Shown one piece after another: positions 26,006 to 35,067 of a DNA stretch of 64,000 nucleotides (position 1 is its first letter; each line of letters begins with the position of its first letter). The stretch is from Streptomyces sp. NBC_01264 (GTDB lineage: Bacteria; Actinomycetota; Actinomycetes; Streptomycetales; Streptomycetaceae), in the NCBI RefSeq assembly GCF_026340675.1, contig NZ_JAPEOX010000002.1:310001-374000 (forward strand), given 5' to 3'. The translations under genes were made by a program, and so were the position numbers. The notes beneath the pieces are model-generated. The model was not told the DNA's origin. It did not search any database and saw nothing but the letters and a program-made list of their open reading frames with translations.

Positions 26006-27963
26006 ATCCCGCCCGCTTCCACGAGGACCTGGTGCTCGAAGGAGAAGATCAGGCTGTCCCGGTCGAGCGTGACGCGGTCGGTCTCCTCACCCCGCGCGCC
26101 GGTCACCGGGTTCGCGTTGAACAGCCGCACCTCCTCGACGATCCCCACACCGTCGACCTGCTGCAGCACCGCGTACAGGTCTCCCGCCTGCACGGGCCGG
26201 CCGAACGGCCAGCCCGTCCCGTCGGGTCCGCCGCTCACTGGGTTGAGATAGCGGTAGAGGGCTTCCAGGGCGTCGTCAGTGACGCGATCGGCCTTGGCCC
26301 CCGGAACGGAACGCAGCCGCGCCACGGCCGTCACGCCCCGGTAGAGCGGTGGCTCGACCAGGACCGTGGTGCCGACCAGCCTGCACTGGTCCAACCGCTC
26401 GGCCACCGCGTCGAGCGTGCTCTGCCGGGGCTTGAGCGCAGCGAAGCGGGCGGGTCCCGGCTCGTCGGGAAGGCCCGGGACGACGAGCACCTTGACGGCG
26501 CCGGGCGGAAGGCCTGCCTCCTGGGCGGTGAGGCAGCGCACGCGTGCCAGCTCCGGCGCCGCCTCCCGGGTGATGACCTCGAAGTCCTCGGCCGTCACCG
26601 CCCGCCCCCTCGTGTGCATGAGCAGGGGGGCGCGCGACTTGACCTCCTCCACGGTCTCCCCGTCCACTCCCCCGGTCGCCGACTCGGGGTTCTCCACGCG
26701 CGCGATGTACGGGATCGAGGACTTCAGGGTCTGGATGGCCCCCTGGCCGACGTTGCCGACGGCTCCGCCACCGGTGGCGTAGCGGGTGAGGCGCACCATC
26801 GAGTCCTTGGGCGGTACCGCGCCGTAGCGGCGCATGGTGCCGTCGGACTGCCTGACCATCGGCCCGAAGCAGACCGTGCCGTGCGTGCTGTCGATGACGT
26901 AGTGCCGGTCGTCCGGACCGCTGTGGGCGAAGTGGTCCACTTCGGTCCAGCGCGTCCAGCCCTCGTCTCCGCTGACTTCCAGGACGGCCGGTACGGCGCT
27001 CGCGAGGATCGGGGCGTGGGACGCCGCGAACCGCTGGTTGCTGGTGCCGTCGGACGGGCCGAGTTCGTCGTTGTCGATGATCTCGGCGTGGACCGCGTCG
27101 ACGGTGCCGCCGATCACCGTCGCGTCCATCGAATCGATGACCGGCGAGGTGCTGTATCCGGGGCGGTCCGGGCGGGGGGCGGTGACCCGCGCGCGCAGCC
27201 AGCCGGCGCGGCGCCCGTCGAGGATGCTCGCGTGGTGCCCTCCCGGTATCTGGAGCACGATCGCTCCCGGGCGGTTGAGACCGCCCGTGGCGTCGGAGTC
27301 GACCCGGCACGACTCCCAGTCGTCCCCGTTCCAGGCCTCCCACACCAGCGGGGGGTAATCCGGGTCCACGCCGACGCCCTGAATGCTGCAGGTGAAGTCC
27401 AGGCTCACCAGCGCGCGCGGTACCGCGTCCGACAGACCGACCAGCAGGCAGTCGTCCACGACGGGGGTCTGCGAGCCGAACGCGGGGAATCCCACGCGCA
27501 GGCGGTGCTGTTCGTCCCGGGCGAGCAAGGTGTTGGACTGGGACTCCAGGGTCATGAGGTGCTGCAGGCCCGCGGGCGGAAGCCGCAGCTCGTGGCGGGT
27601 GGCGAACACCACGGAAGGGTCGGTCTCGGTCCGCAGGGTCGCCACGTTCGTCCCGGCCGGTACGGACACCAGGGTGGCGGCCGGCGCGGAGAGCCAGAAC
27701 GTCACAGGTGCCTGTGCCGGTACCGGCGGCAGCAGCCTCGCCCCGAGCAGTTCGAGGAACTTCACGTACATCCGGTCCGGCACCCGGTTGAGGCGGAAGA
27801 GGAGCTGGTCGGTCATGAAGGCGAACGTCTCGATGAGCGTGACACCGGGGTCGGAGACGTTGTGGTCCGTCCACTCCGGGCAGCGGCGCATGACCATGCG
27901 CTTTGCATCGTCCACCAGGTCCTGGAACCGGCGGTCGTCGAGGTCCGGCGAGGGCAGCGCCAT
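26002..27963 (-). CDS. Baseplate J-like wedge protein of the CIS (Afp11 type)
   Basis: The 653-residue protein starts LPSPDLDDRRFQDLVDDAKRM with HNVSDPGVTLIETFAFMTDQLLFRLN, the N-terminal wedge signature of eCIS baseplate J proteins, and has the central GGVDGETVEEVKSRAPLLMHTRGRAVTAEDFE motif of the baseplate J family. It forms the triangular wedges around the hub. The start ATG at 27961-27963 shares one base with the gp25 stop. The length fits Afp11-type proteins. Confidence 0.93.
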   Translation of the reverse strand: MALPSPDLDDRRFQDLVDDAKRMVMRRCPEWTDHNVSDPGVTLIETFAFMTDQLLFRLNRVPDRMYVKFLELLGARLLPPVPAQAPVTFWLSAPAATLVSVPAGTNVATLRTETDPSVVFATRHELRLPPAGLQHLMTLESQSNTLLARDEQHRLRVGFPAFGSQTPVVDDCLLVGLSDAVPRALVSLDFTCSIQGVGVDPDYPPLVWEAWNGDDWESCRVDSDATGGLNRPGAIVLQIPGGHHASILDGRRAGWLRARVTAPRPDRPGYSTSPVIDSMDATVIGGTVDAVHAEIIDNDELGPSDGTSNQRFAASHAPILASAVPAVLEVSGDEGWTRWTEVDHFAHSGPDDRHYVIDSTHGTVCFGPMVRQSDGTMRRYGAVPPKDSMVRLTRYATGGGAVGNVGQGAIQTLKSSIPYIARVENPESATGGVDGETVEEVKSRAPLLMHTRGRAVTAEDFEVITREAAPELARVRCLTAQEAGLPPGAVKVLVVPGLPDEPGPARFAALKPRQSTLDAVAERLDQCRLVGTTVLVEPPLYRGVTAVARLRSVPGAKADRVTDDALEALYRYLNPVSGGPDGTGWPFGRPVQAGDLYAVLQQVDGVGIVEEVRLFNANPVTGARGEETDRVTLDRDSLIFSFEHQVLVEAGGI

Positions 27964-28376
27964 CAGTAGTCTTCTTCCTCTTCGGGAATCGTGTAGAACG
28001 GGAACACCAGGTTGCGTCGGTCGTTGGTGGCCTTGATCGCATACACGATGTCGATGTGGACCAGGCTCGGATCGTCCTCGGCCGGTGCGGCCCGGACGCC
28101 CTGGATGTCGACCCGCGGCTCCCAGGTCACGAGGGCGGTGCGCACCTCTTCCGAGAGCATGGCCATGGTCTGGTGGCCCGTGTCCCGGAAGACGTAGTCG
28201 CGCAGCCGGCAGCCGAAGCCGGGCCGCATGGGGCGCTCGCCCGGGTACGTCGACAGGATGATCTTCATCGCCTGCTCCAGCTCGGTCTCCCGGCGGACCA
28301 GGGCGATTCCTCCGGTGGGACTCACCCCGAGGGGGAAGGCCCATCCGGCGCCGATGAAGTCGTCTGCTCTGTTCAC
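27963..28376 (-). CDS. gp25-like baseplate wedge protein of the CIS (Afp9 type)
   Basis: A 137-residue member of the T4 gp25/lysozyme-fold family: ETELEQAMKIILSTYPGERPMRPGFGCRLRDYVF carries the EPR-like contact loop, followed by VRTALVTWEPRVDIQGV. It joins wedge to sheath and initiates sheath polymerisation; the family has no lytic activity. It is 25 bp downstream of the spike gene and overlaps the baseplate J start by one base. Confidence 0.95.
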   Translation of the reverse strand: MNRADDFIGAGWAFPLGVSPTGGIALVRRETELEQAMKIILSTYPGERPMRPGFGCRLRDYVFRDTGHQTMAMLSEEVRTALVTWEPRVDIQGVRAAPAEDDPSLVHIDIVYAIKATNDRRNLVFPFYTIPEEEEDY

Positions 28377-28401
28377 AGCCTTGAAGTCCTTGCGTCGCGT
28401 G

Positions 28402-30333
28402 TCAGTTGAGCTCGATCAGGCGGCCGGTGATCTTGACGTTCTGACCCTTGAGGGTCAGCTGGCCGTCGCTTTCGAGGTTGAGGGCACGAGCGGCACGCAC
28501 GTTGACGTTGCCGCCGGTGACGTTCACCGACCCCTTGGGGCCGCTGTCGATCGTCACGGTGCCGTTGCCGTCCGTGGAGATGGTGACGACTCCCTGGCCC
28601 TTGCCCCTGCCCGTCTGGGGCTTGCAGGTGAGCAGGACCTGGCCGGTCGTCTTGTCGAGGGTCAGCCCCATGTCGTTGAGCGCCGTGGCCAGGACGATCG
28701 CCGACTTCTCCACCAGCGGGGTCCGGTTGGCGGGGATCTCGACGAAGGCCAGCCTGCTGCCGCTGCTGCTGACCAGACCGCGGCGCATGACGGAGGCCGT
28801 CTCGCCCTTGCGCTCGACCGCGGGTCCGCCCAGCCCCAGGGTGCTCGCGCCATTGCGCATGCCACCGATGACGATCGGGCGGTTGATGTCGTCCCATTCG
28901 AACGCGACGAGGACCTCGTCGCCGACTTCCGGTACGAAAATCACGGCGCCGCGGTTCCCGCCCGGCTGCACCACCCGGACCCAGTCGGTCTCGAAGTCCG
29001 GTGCCAGCAGCGGAAGTCGGACCTTCACGCGGTTGCGGCCGGCGGGGTCGGCCAGGTTCGTGACGATGCCGCACATCATGCCGCGCGCCCGCCGGTCCGC
29101 CCCGGCGTCCTGCTCCTGCATGGTCAGCCCGGGCAGGGAGCGGTCGTTTCGGCCGGTGGCCGAGAACTCGGTGAAGTAGCCACCCTCGTCCTCGCAGAAC
29201 GTGTGCCGGGCGTTGGTGACCATCCAGCGGCCGGCGAAGGGTGCCGGGACGCCCTCGACCTGGACCTCGGTGCCCGCCTGGATGGCGCTGTTGCCGAAGG
29301 CCCGGCCCTCCGCCTCCGATGCCGTACCTCCCACCCGTTCGGCGATGCCCCGGGCGAGCGATTCCGCGGCGACGGCGATGTCGGCGCCGGCGCCGACGGG
29401 CAGGTCGACGAGGAGGTGGGCGTCGGTGGCCGGCGCGGAGCCCTTTGCCTTGCCCACTCCGGCGAGGCTGCTGACGGCGCCCACCGCGGCGACGGCCCCG
29501 GCCAGACCGCTGCCGGCGCCGCCGTCGGGGGTGACGGGCTTCACGGGTACGGTGGCGACCACGACGTCGGTGCGCTCCTCGTCCCAGGTGCGCACTTCGA
29601 CGCTGGCCGGGAGCGTGTCCGCACCCGACACCTTGGGGCGAAAGGAGAGCAGGTTGCCGCCGAAGGCGAGGGGCGGCGGAGTGGCAGTGCCCTTGAGGGG
29701 CACAGCTCCGGGCGTCCCGGACGCCCGGCGGAAGTAGAGCTTCCGGTCGGTCACACCCATCTCGAAGCCATTGGCACGGGCCCGTGCCTGGAGGAAATCC
29801 CAGTCGGTCTGGGCGATCTGCGCCAGGTGGCGGTGCACGTACTTCGTCTCGTCGATCTTCTCGATCTTGAGCTTTGCGTCGGCGGCGACCCGGCCGGCGA
29901 TGTCGGAGTCCTTGGTGTTGACGAAGGTGCGTGTGCGCCGGGAGCGCTGGAGCACGTGGGAGTGGTCGTAGCCCCGGGCCACGATGTAGATCAGGTTGTC
30001 CTCGCAACGCGCTTCCAGGGAGGTGATCTCGCCCCTGATCAGCGGCGTCGCGGACGGAGCGTCCTTTCCGCTCCTGATCTCCACCTGGTGGCCGATCTTG
30101 ATCTCCTGCGTCACCTTCTCGCCGGCGTCGGCGGTGTACAGGCAGGTGATCTCGAACATGTCCGGCAGGTACAGGTGGGTGTCCACCAGGACGCGGATGA
30201 TCGACGGCTCGACCTGCGAGGACACCTCGCCGGTCGGGGCCATCGAGCCGATCTTGATGTGGGCCCGGACCGTGGCGGAGCTGTCGTCCGTGGGCGCACC
30301 GCCGGGGGCCGCCCATCGAGGCTTGCTGTTCAC
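28402..30333 (-). CDS. VgrG-like spike/hub protein of the CIS (Afp8 type)
   Basis: The 643-residue protein combines a gp27-like hub (about 1-390, with HLAQIAQTDWDFLQARARANGFEM and TEVQVEGVPAPFAGRWMV), a gp5-type OB fold (GIVTNLADPAGRNRVKVRLPLL, WVRVVQPGGNRGAVIFVPEVGDEVLVAF, PIVIGGM) and a C-terminal beta-helix with short strands typical of the needle (VTISTDGNGTVTIDSGPKG and NVNVRAARALNLESDG). It forms the trimeric spike that carries the PAAR tip. No extra C-terminal enzymatic domain is seen, so it is a structural and not an evolved spike. Confidence 0.94.
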   Translation of the reverse strand: MNSKPRWAAPGGAPTDDSSATVRAHIKIGSMAPTGEVSSQVEPSIIRVLVDTHLYLPDMFEITCLYTADAGEKVTQEIKIGHQVEIRSGKDAPSATPLIRGEITSLEARCEDNLIYIVARGYDHSHVLQRSRRTRTFVNTKDSDIAGRVAADAKLKIEKIDETKYVHRHLAQIAQTDWDFLQARARANGFEMGVTDRKLYFRRASGTPGAVPLKGTATPPPLAFGGNLLSFRPKVSGADTLPASVEVRTWDEERTDVVVATVPVKPVTPDGGAGSGLAGAVAAVGAVSSLAGVGKAKGSAPATDAHLLVDLPVGAGADIAVAAESLARGIAERVGGTASEAEGRAFGNSAIQAGTEVQVEGVPAPFAGRWMVTNARHTFCEDEGGYFTEFSATGRNDRSLPGLTMQEQDAGADRRARGMMCGIVTNLADPAGRNRVKVRLPLLAPDFETDWVRVVQPGGNRGAVIFVPEVGDEVLVAFEWDDINRPIVIGGMRNGASTLGLGGPAVERKGETASVMRRGLVSSSGSRLAFVEIPANRTPLVEKSAIVLATALNDMGLTLDKTTGQVLLTCKPQTGRGKGQGVVTISTDGNGTVTIDSGPKGSVNVTGGNVNVRAARALNLESDGQLTLKGQNVKITGRLIELN

Positions 30334-30353
30334 AACGGGGTCCTTTCCGGCCG

Positions 30354-31070
30354 TCAGTCGAACTCGTGCGGGTTGGGCAGGTAGACGGTGGTTCCCGGCC
30401 GCATGCGCAGCGGGTCGTCGATGGCGTTGGCGTCGGCGAGGCGGCGCCAGTGCGAGGTGGTTCCGTACTGGGTGCGGGCGAGGTTCACGAGGTCCTCCCC
30501 CTCGGTGACCGTGTAGCTGCGCCGTCCGGGAAGGCCTCCCGAGGTCGGGTTGGTCGGCAGGGTGCCCAGCAGGCTCGGCTGTTCCTTCAGGTCGATGGAC
30601 ACCTTCGCCCGCACGGGGACTCCGAAGGGGGTGAAGCGCGTGTAGCTGATGTGCACGTGCGTCAGGACCACCTGGTAGCAGAAGCCCAGCATCGGGGGGC
30701 CGTAGATGAAGGAGAGAACGGGCAGCCGGTTGACCATTCCGGAGTTGACGAGGCCCTTAGTCGCCAGCACCCCGGCAAGGGCTTGTCCCGCCGCACCTGA
30801 TCCGGGACTCAGCCAGTTCAGCAGCTGATCGCACAGGGCCTTGGTCTCGGGTCCGGCGAACGTCACGTCGCTGAGCTTGATCAGCAGCGCTTCGGCACGC
30901 TGGAAACTGGTTCCCGTCGCACCGTTGTTGCCACCGTTCGGGGAGCTACTGCCGTGGGAGCGGTAGCTGGCGCTGCGGTCGATCGAGATCTTCTCCGGGT
31001 TGAAGAGCATCGGCACGGAGCCCGGCATGGGTCCGCTGGTGCACGTCAGCACGGCGGTCGTGTTCGTCAT
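30354..31070 (-). CDS. LysM tube-end protein of the CIS (Afp7 type)
   Basis: A 238-residue protein with an N-terminal tube-initiator region (GSVPMLFNPEKISIDRSASYRSHG, YQVVLTHVHISYTRFTPFGVPVRAKVSIDLKE) and a C-terminal LysM-like domain (RSYTVTEGEDLVNLARTQYG, MRPGTTVYLPNPHEFD). Afp7 and T4 gp53-like proteins with this LysM end sit between hub and tube and hold the wedge. It is 20 bp upstream of the spike gene and follows the tube genes. Confidence 0.92.
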   Translation of the reverse strand: MTNTTAVLTCTSGPMPGSVPMLFNPEKISIDRSASYRSHGSSSPNGGNNGATGTSFQRAEALLIKLSDVTFAGPETKALCDQLLNWLSPGSGAAGQALAGVLATKGLVNSGMVNRLPVLSFIYGPPMLGFCYQVVLTHVHISYTRFTPFGVPVRAKVSIDLKEQPSLLGTLPTNPTSGGLPGRRSYTVTEGEDLVNLARTQYGTTSHWRRLADANAIDDPLRMRPGTTVYLPNPHEFD

Positions 31071-31078
31071 GGCGTCTC

Positions 31079-31612
31079 CTACAGGAATCCCTCGTGGGCC
31101 AGCTCCAGGGACTCCAGGGCGACCTTGTTCGTGTCGGCGTCGAAGTCCGGCCCCTTCCAGCTCTTCGGGAACACGTTGCGCAGCTGCCAGTCGAAGACCG
31201 GCTCGTTGTGCGCGTCCATCAGCTGGATCTTGAGGCCGGTGCCCGTGTACTCGGTCCCGCCGATCTCGTAGCTGTACCAGTCACGCATCACCTGCCGCAG
31301 CCAGGCCTGGAGCCGCGCCGTGTCTTCCTTCTTGATCGCCCTCTGCAACGTGATGCTGCCGTACTTCAGGCGCTTGGGGAGCAGGACCGTATGCTCGTAG
31401 TTGCCGCCGTACTCGATCTCCTCGTGGTCGAACGTCACGTTCAGTCCACGACAGGAGGACCAGTACCCCAGGTCCCCGAAGGCGTCCACGGAAACCTTGA
31501 ACCGCATGGCCATACCGAACAGGGCATTGTCGACGTGCCAGTCGCCCTGTGCCCAGCGGCTGCCGGAGCCGGAGGACGACTGGGCCTTACCCGCCGTGCG
31601 CGTGTTCGCCAT
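31079..31612 (-). CDS. T4 gp19-like tube protein of the CIS (initiator-type)
   Basis: The 177-residue protein belongs to the phage tail tube family: FKVSVDAFGDLGYWSSCRGLNVTFDHEEIEYGGNYEHTVLLPKRLKYGSITLQRA. It has an extra Ser/Gly-rich N-terminus of about 25 residues and the typical ending VALESLELAHEGFL. It is followed by the Afp7-type gene and preceded by another tube gene 2 bp away. By position it corresponds to the hub-proximal tube layer. Confidence 0.92.
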   Translation of the reverse strand: MANTRTAGKAQSSSGSGSRWAQGDWHVDNALFGMAMRFKVSVDAFGDLGYWSSCRGLNVTFDHEEIEYGGNYEHTVLLPKRLKYGSITLQRAIKKEDTARLQAWLRQVMRDWYSYEIGGTEYTGTGLKIQLMDAHNEPVFDWQLRNVFPKSWKGPDFDADTNKVALESLELAHEGFL

Positions 31613-31614
31613 CG

Positions 31615-32058
31615 CTAGGCCTGGTCGTCGTCGAGGAAGCCGAGGTGCTGGAGCTCGAGGGTCTCCAGGGCCACCTTGCTCTGGCCCGCCTCGAAGCCGG
31701 CGATGGACCACTTCACCGGGATGAGACGGCGCAGGTTCCATTCGACGACGGGCTGGTTGCTCGGGTCCATCAGGACGATGTTGCCCGTCTGCGCCTTCAT
31801 CTTGAAGGAGTTGCTCGACAGCCACTTGCGGACCACGGCGGACTCACTGCAGGCGGCCCGGGTCAGCTTGATCGGGGTGTACTCCGTGAACCCGGGAAAG
31901 AACCAGCGGTCGTTGCCGGCGTCGCCGGCGCGGTACTCGGCCATCTTCCATTGCACGTCGAGTCCCTGGACCTGGGTCCAACTTCCCAGGTCGTACGATT
32001 CGATGTGGACGGCGAAGCGGTTCGCCAGTGCGAGGGTGCTGTCAACATTCAGTGGCAT
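31615..32058 (-). CDS. Inner tube protein of the CIS
   Basis: A 147-residue gp19/Hcp-like tube protein with NRFAVHIESYDLGSWTQVQGLDVQWKMAEYRAGDAGN and the end KVALETLELQHLGFLDDDQA. It shares the family C-terminal pattern with its neighbour, with which it leaves a 2-bp gap. One of the three tube proteins forms the main tube; the others form end layers. Confidence 0.92.
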   Translation of the reverse strand: MPLNVDSTLALANRFAVHIESYDLGSWTQVQGLDVQWKMAEYRAGDAGNDRWFFPGFTEYTPIKLTRAACSESAVVRKWLSSNSFKMKAQTGNIVLMDPSNQPVVEWNLRRLIPVKWSIAGFEAGQSKVALETLELQHLGFLDDDQA

Positions 32059-32069
32059 GGGGCCAACTC

Positions 32070-34823
32070 CTAGTTCTTTCCGGTTCGGTGGCGGTGCACG
32101 AGCAAGTCGCTCCGCAGGTCGCTCATGAGGCGGGACCGCACCCTGCCGTAAAGGCGGTGGGACAGGGCGTCCAGCTGGTCGTCGTTGATCGCGTCGAGGT
32201 CGAACACAGCGCCGCGGGCACTTTCCTCGGCCTCCCTCTGCTCGGCTTCTCGCTTCTTCCTCTCCTCCGCCTCCGCCGCGGCCTGGTCGTCCGGACCGCC
32301 GAGGAAGGCACTGGTCGCCGCCGCCCACAAGGAGTTCTTGATGTCCTTCGCGAGGGCGGAGCCCGGGCCGGCGGCGGACGTCTCGGCCTCGGGAGCCTCC
32401 TCGTCCGCCTGGCTGGCGGGCAGCGAGAAGACCGAGTCCCAGTGGGGCAGTGCCCGGCCTTCCCACTTCTCGCCGTCGGCTTTGTCGGTCTGTAGTCCCA
32501 TAGTGGACGGTGGATGGTTAACGGAACCCTTACCGGGTGCTACGGGCGACTTGTCCGGAGCCACCGGGGAGGAGGCCTTGGCCGGAGACGGGGGCGCGGC
32601 CGCCGGAGACTGCTCCGGCGTCCCGCCCAGGTCGAATACGTACCCCTCGGCCTCCTCGTCCTCTGCCTTCGGCCGGCCGGCGAAGTACTCCCTCACCTCC
32701 TTGCGCCGCTTGGCGTCCATGGTGACGCCGAACGGAGAGCCGAGGGCCTCCACGAGGCCGAGTCCGAGCTGGCCCTTGAGCCAGTGGAAGTCCTGCGTCT
32801 CGGATACGTCGTCGACTTCCTCGGCCGCCAGCCTTCCGCGCCGCTGCGCCTCCTTGACCCGGAACTCGACCGCGTCCTGAAGCTCCGGGTTGCCGGACAG
32901 GTCACCGGCGGTCAAGCGCTTCTTGTCGCTGCCTTCGCGTGCCAGCTCGTCGTTCTTCTCAGCGAGGAACTCGGCGATGATCTGATCGCGGGTACCTCCC
33001 TGGAACTGGCGCTTGAGTCGCCAGTCGACCACTTGGCGCCACTTCTCGTTCTTCATGAGGGTGTCGGGCGTCAGTGTGGACTGGTTCTGGTTCCGGATGC
33101 GGCGCAAGTGGTTGAGCTCGCCCAGGTACTCCTCGATGATCTCCTCACGTGAGGCCCTCTGCACTCCGTCCAGCAGGCTCGCATCCGCCGTCCACGACAC
33201 ACCGACGGGGCCGGTGTAGGCGGGCTCCGGGGCGGCCTGTGGTTCATGCTGCTCCGGTTCGGGTACCGGTTCCGGCTCGGGCGGCGGGGGCGGTGCGGCG
33301 GGGGTCATCTCGGCGATCAGCCGGCGGATCTCCTCGGGATCGGGGCCCGCCGTGACGGGCCTGCGGTGTACGAGGGGCGCCGGTGCGCCGGGGTCGCCGC
33401 GGAAGAAGCGCTCGGCCGAAATCGCCTCGGCCTCCAGGGCGCGCCCGGCCGGCGAGTTCTCGGGCGGCAGGCTGCCGCCGTACCGCTTCTGCTGGGCGAC
33501 GTGCGTCAGCTCGTGGGCGATCAGACCGCGGGTACGGGGGGAATCAGGTGCGGACGCGGTGTCCGGCAGGTAGACCTGGCCGTTCTTCGTGAACGCCTGG
33601 GCGGCCATGCCGGCGGCGCGCCGGGTGACCTCGGCTCCCGTGTGCAGCGCGGTTCCGGTGACGTCGACACCGTGCAGCTCGGAAACCGCGCGGGCCAGGT
33701 CCGCGGGGGCCCGGGAGGCGGGCGGGGTGGTGCGGTGGCGCAGCGCTGGGGTGGCCGGGCCGTCCGACGCGGCCCGGCGGGGGCTGACCCGGAGCGGGTT
33801 CGCCGGCAGCGGGCTCGGGACGGGAGGGACGGGCGGGGGCACCGCGGCCGGTGTCTGCGGCGGGGTGGCCGATGCCGGCTCTTCCGAGGGGGGCGTGGCC
33901 ACCACCGGGGCGGCGGGGAGGGGAGCGGCGGGCGGCGGGGGCCTGCCCCCTTCCGCCTCCTCACCGTGGGACGCCGGGTCGGGGTGGGACGTGTGGGACA
34001 GCGCCGGCCCCAGGCCGAGCCGTCGGCTCTGGCCGAGGTTGCGCCGCTGGGAGAGGTGGGGCGGGGCGGTGTGGGCGCGAGGCGCCGGGGCGGGGGCGGA
34101 GGGGGGCTGCAGGAAGGACGGGGGCGCGTCGCCCGGCATCGGGAACAGCAGCGAGGCCAGGTCGGTGCCCTGACCGATCGCGCCCGCGTTCATCCACGTG
34201 GGGGGATGGGTCGAGACGGTCGCCGGGCGGGCTTCCCCGACGCTGCCGTCGGTGACCCTGGTGAGGTCCGCGGCGGTCCCGGCCGACGGCACGGCTGCGG
34301 CCCGCCGCGGAGCGGGGGCGGGTGCCGGTGCGGGCACCGGAACCGCAGGGGCCTGTTCCGCCGGCGCAGCAGCGAGGGCAGGCGTGAGTGGAACGGTGCC
34401 CTCGCGTCCGGCCCCGGCACCGGCGACGCCCGTCCCGGCGGCCGGACCGCCGGTCTCCGTAGTGCGGTGCGGCTGAAAATGGCGCAGGGGCACGGCCTTG
34501 GCCAGGCCCTCGACGCGCCCGGCGGGCACCTCGGAGGGGCGATCGGCGGCGGCGCCGGCCCCCGCCGCGGTCGCGAGCATCGAGGCGGCGTCGCGGACGG
34601 TGTGGTCCGTGACCGGCGCGGCCGTGAGCCGCCTGGCCGCGCCCCCCGCACGGGTCAGGGGTCCCGTGAGCGGGGGCAGCCGCCGCCAGGCCGCGGGCTC
34701 GTCGGGATACGCGGGGCCGAGCACAGCAGGGGGGACGGCGGCGAGCCCGGCGGGCTCTGGTGCGCCGGGCTGCTGCCCGGCGGGTGCGGTCTTGCCGGCA
34801 CGCCGGCGGAAGGGCCAGTTCAT
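32070..34823 (-). CDS. Large DUF4157 (eCIS core domain) protein, probable injection-system cargo
   Basis: The 917-residue protein has a long Pro/Ala-rich N-terminal half (1-380), then a DUF4157 domain (about 385-465) with the zinc-metallopeptidase-like motif HELTH at 437-441 (LIAHELTHVAQQKRYGGS). DUF4157 is commonly found in proteins encoded with and loaded by extracellular contractile injection systems. The rest has two related helical repeats (REEIIEEYLGELNHLRRI and RDQIIAEFLAEKNDELAREG) and a charged C-terminal tail with RKKREAEQREAEESA. It could be a cargo, or a linker that loads cargo. It sits between the assembly-type gene and tube genes in the operon, an unusual central place for an effector. 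Confidence 0.87.
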   Translation of the reverse strand: MNWPFRRRAGKTAPAGQQPGAPEPAGLAAVPPAVLGPAYPDEPAAWRRLPPLTGPLTRAGGAARRLTAAPVTDHTVRDAASMLATAAGAGAAADRPSEVPAGRVEGLAKAVPLRHFQPHRTTETGGPAAGTGVAGAGAGREGTVPLTPALAAAPAEQAPAVPVPAPAPAPAPRRAAAVPSAGTAADLTRVTDGSVGEARPATVSTHPPTWMNAGAIGQGTDLASLLFPMPGDAPPSFLQPPSAPAPAPRAHTAPPHLSQRRNLGQSRRLGLGPALSHTSHPDPASHGEEAEGGRPPPPAAPLPAAPVVATPPSEEPASATPPQTPAAVPPPVPPVPSPLPANPLRVSPRRAASDGPATPALRHRTTPPASRAPADLARAVSELHGVDVTGTALHTGAEVTRRAAGMAAQAFTKNGQVYLPDTASAPDSPRTRGLIAHELTHVAQQKRYGGSLPPENSPAGRALEAEAISAERFFRGDPGAPAPLVHRRPVTAGPDPEEIRRLIAEMTPAAPPPPPEPEPVPEPEQHEPQAAPEPAYTGPVGVSWTADASLLDGVQRASREEIIEEYLGELNHLRRIRNQNQSTLTPDTLMKNEKWRQVVDWRLKRQFQGGTRDQIIAEFLAEKNDELAREGSDKKRLTAGDLSGNPELQDAVEFRVKEAQRRGRLAAEEVDDVSETQDFHWLKGQLGLGLVEALGSPFGVTMDAKRRKEVREYFAGRPKAEDEEAEGYVFDLGGTPEQSPAAAPPSPAKASSPVAPDKSPVAPGKGSVNHPPSTMGLQTDKADGEKWEGRALPHWDSVFSLPASQADEEAPEAETSAAGPGSALAKDIKNSLWAAATSAFLGGPDDQAAAEAEERKKREAEQREAEESARGAVFDLDAINDDQLDALSHRLYGRVRSRLMSDLRSDLLVHRHRTGKN

Positions 34824-34908
34824 CGTGTTCCTTGTCCGCGGGTGCGGGAGGTCGTGGGTGCGGGGGCCGGGGAGCCCGGTGCGCACGGATCGGGCGGCGT
34901 CGCGCCGG

Positions 34909-35067
34909 TCACTCGTCGGAGAGCTGGCGGTTGATCTTGCCGATCTCCTCGATCATGCGGGCGCGCACCGGGTGTTCAAGGTCGAGGACCGAGTCCAGCG
35001 ACCAGTGGAGGTAGTACGCCACGTACGCAGCCTCCTCCCAGAGGCGGTCGGCTGCGTACGTCAGCAT
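34909..35067 (-). CDS. Small CIS-operon protein (52 aa)
   Basis: The frame begins with ATG at 35065-35067 and encodes LTYAADRLWEEAAYVAYYL and then HWSLDSVLDLEHPVRARMIEEIGKINRQLSDE. It lies immediately after the tail-assembly-like gene, whose stop is only 1 base from its start, in the same reading direction. Tail operons commonly carry a second short assembly protein just here (a G/GT-type frame pair), and similar 50-60 residue proteins follow the tube gene in other actinobacterial CIS loci. It is too short for the usual cut-offs but the position and helix pattern argue it is real. Confidence 0.8.
   Translation of the reverse strand: MLTYAADRLWEEAAYVAYYLHWSLDSVLDLEHPVRARMIEEIGKINRQLSDE

Noticed and set aside
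32070..34823. AAA+ ATPase within the large CIS gene
   Set aside because: No Walker A or B motif; it is a DUF4157 protein.
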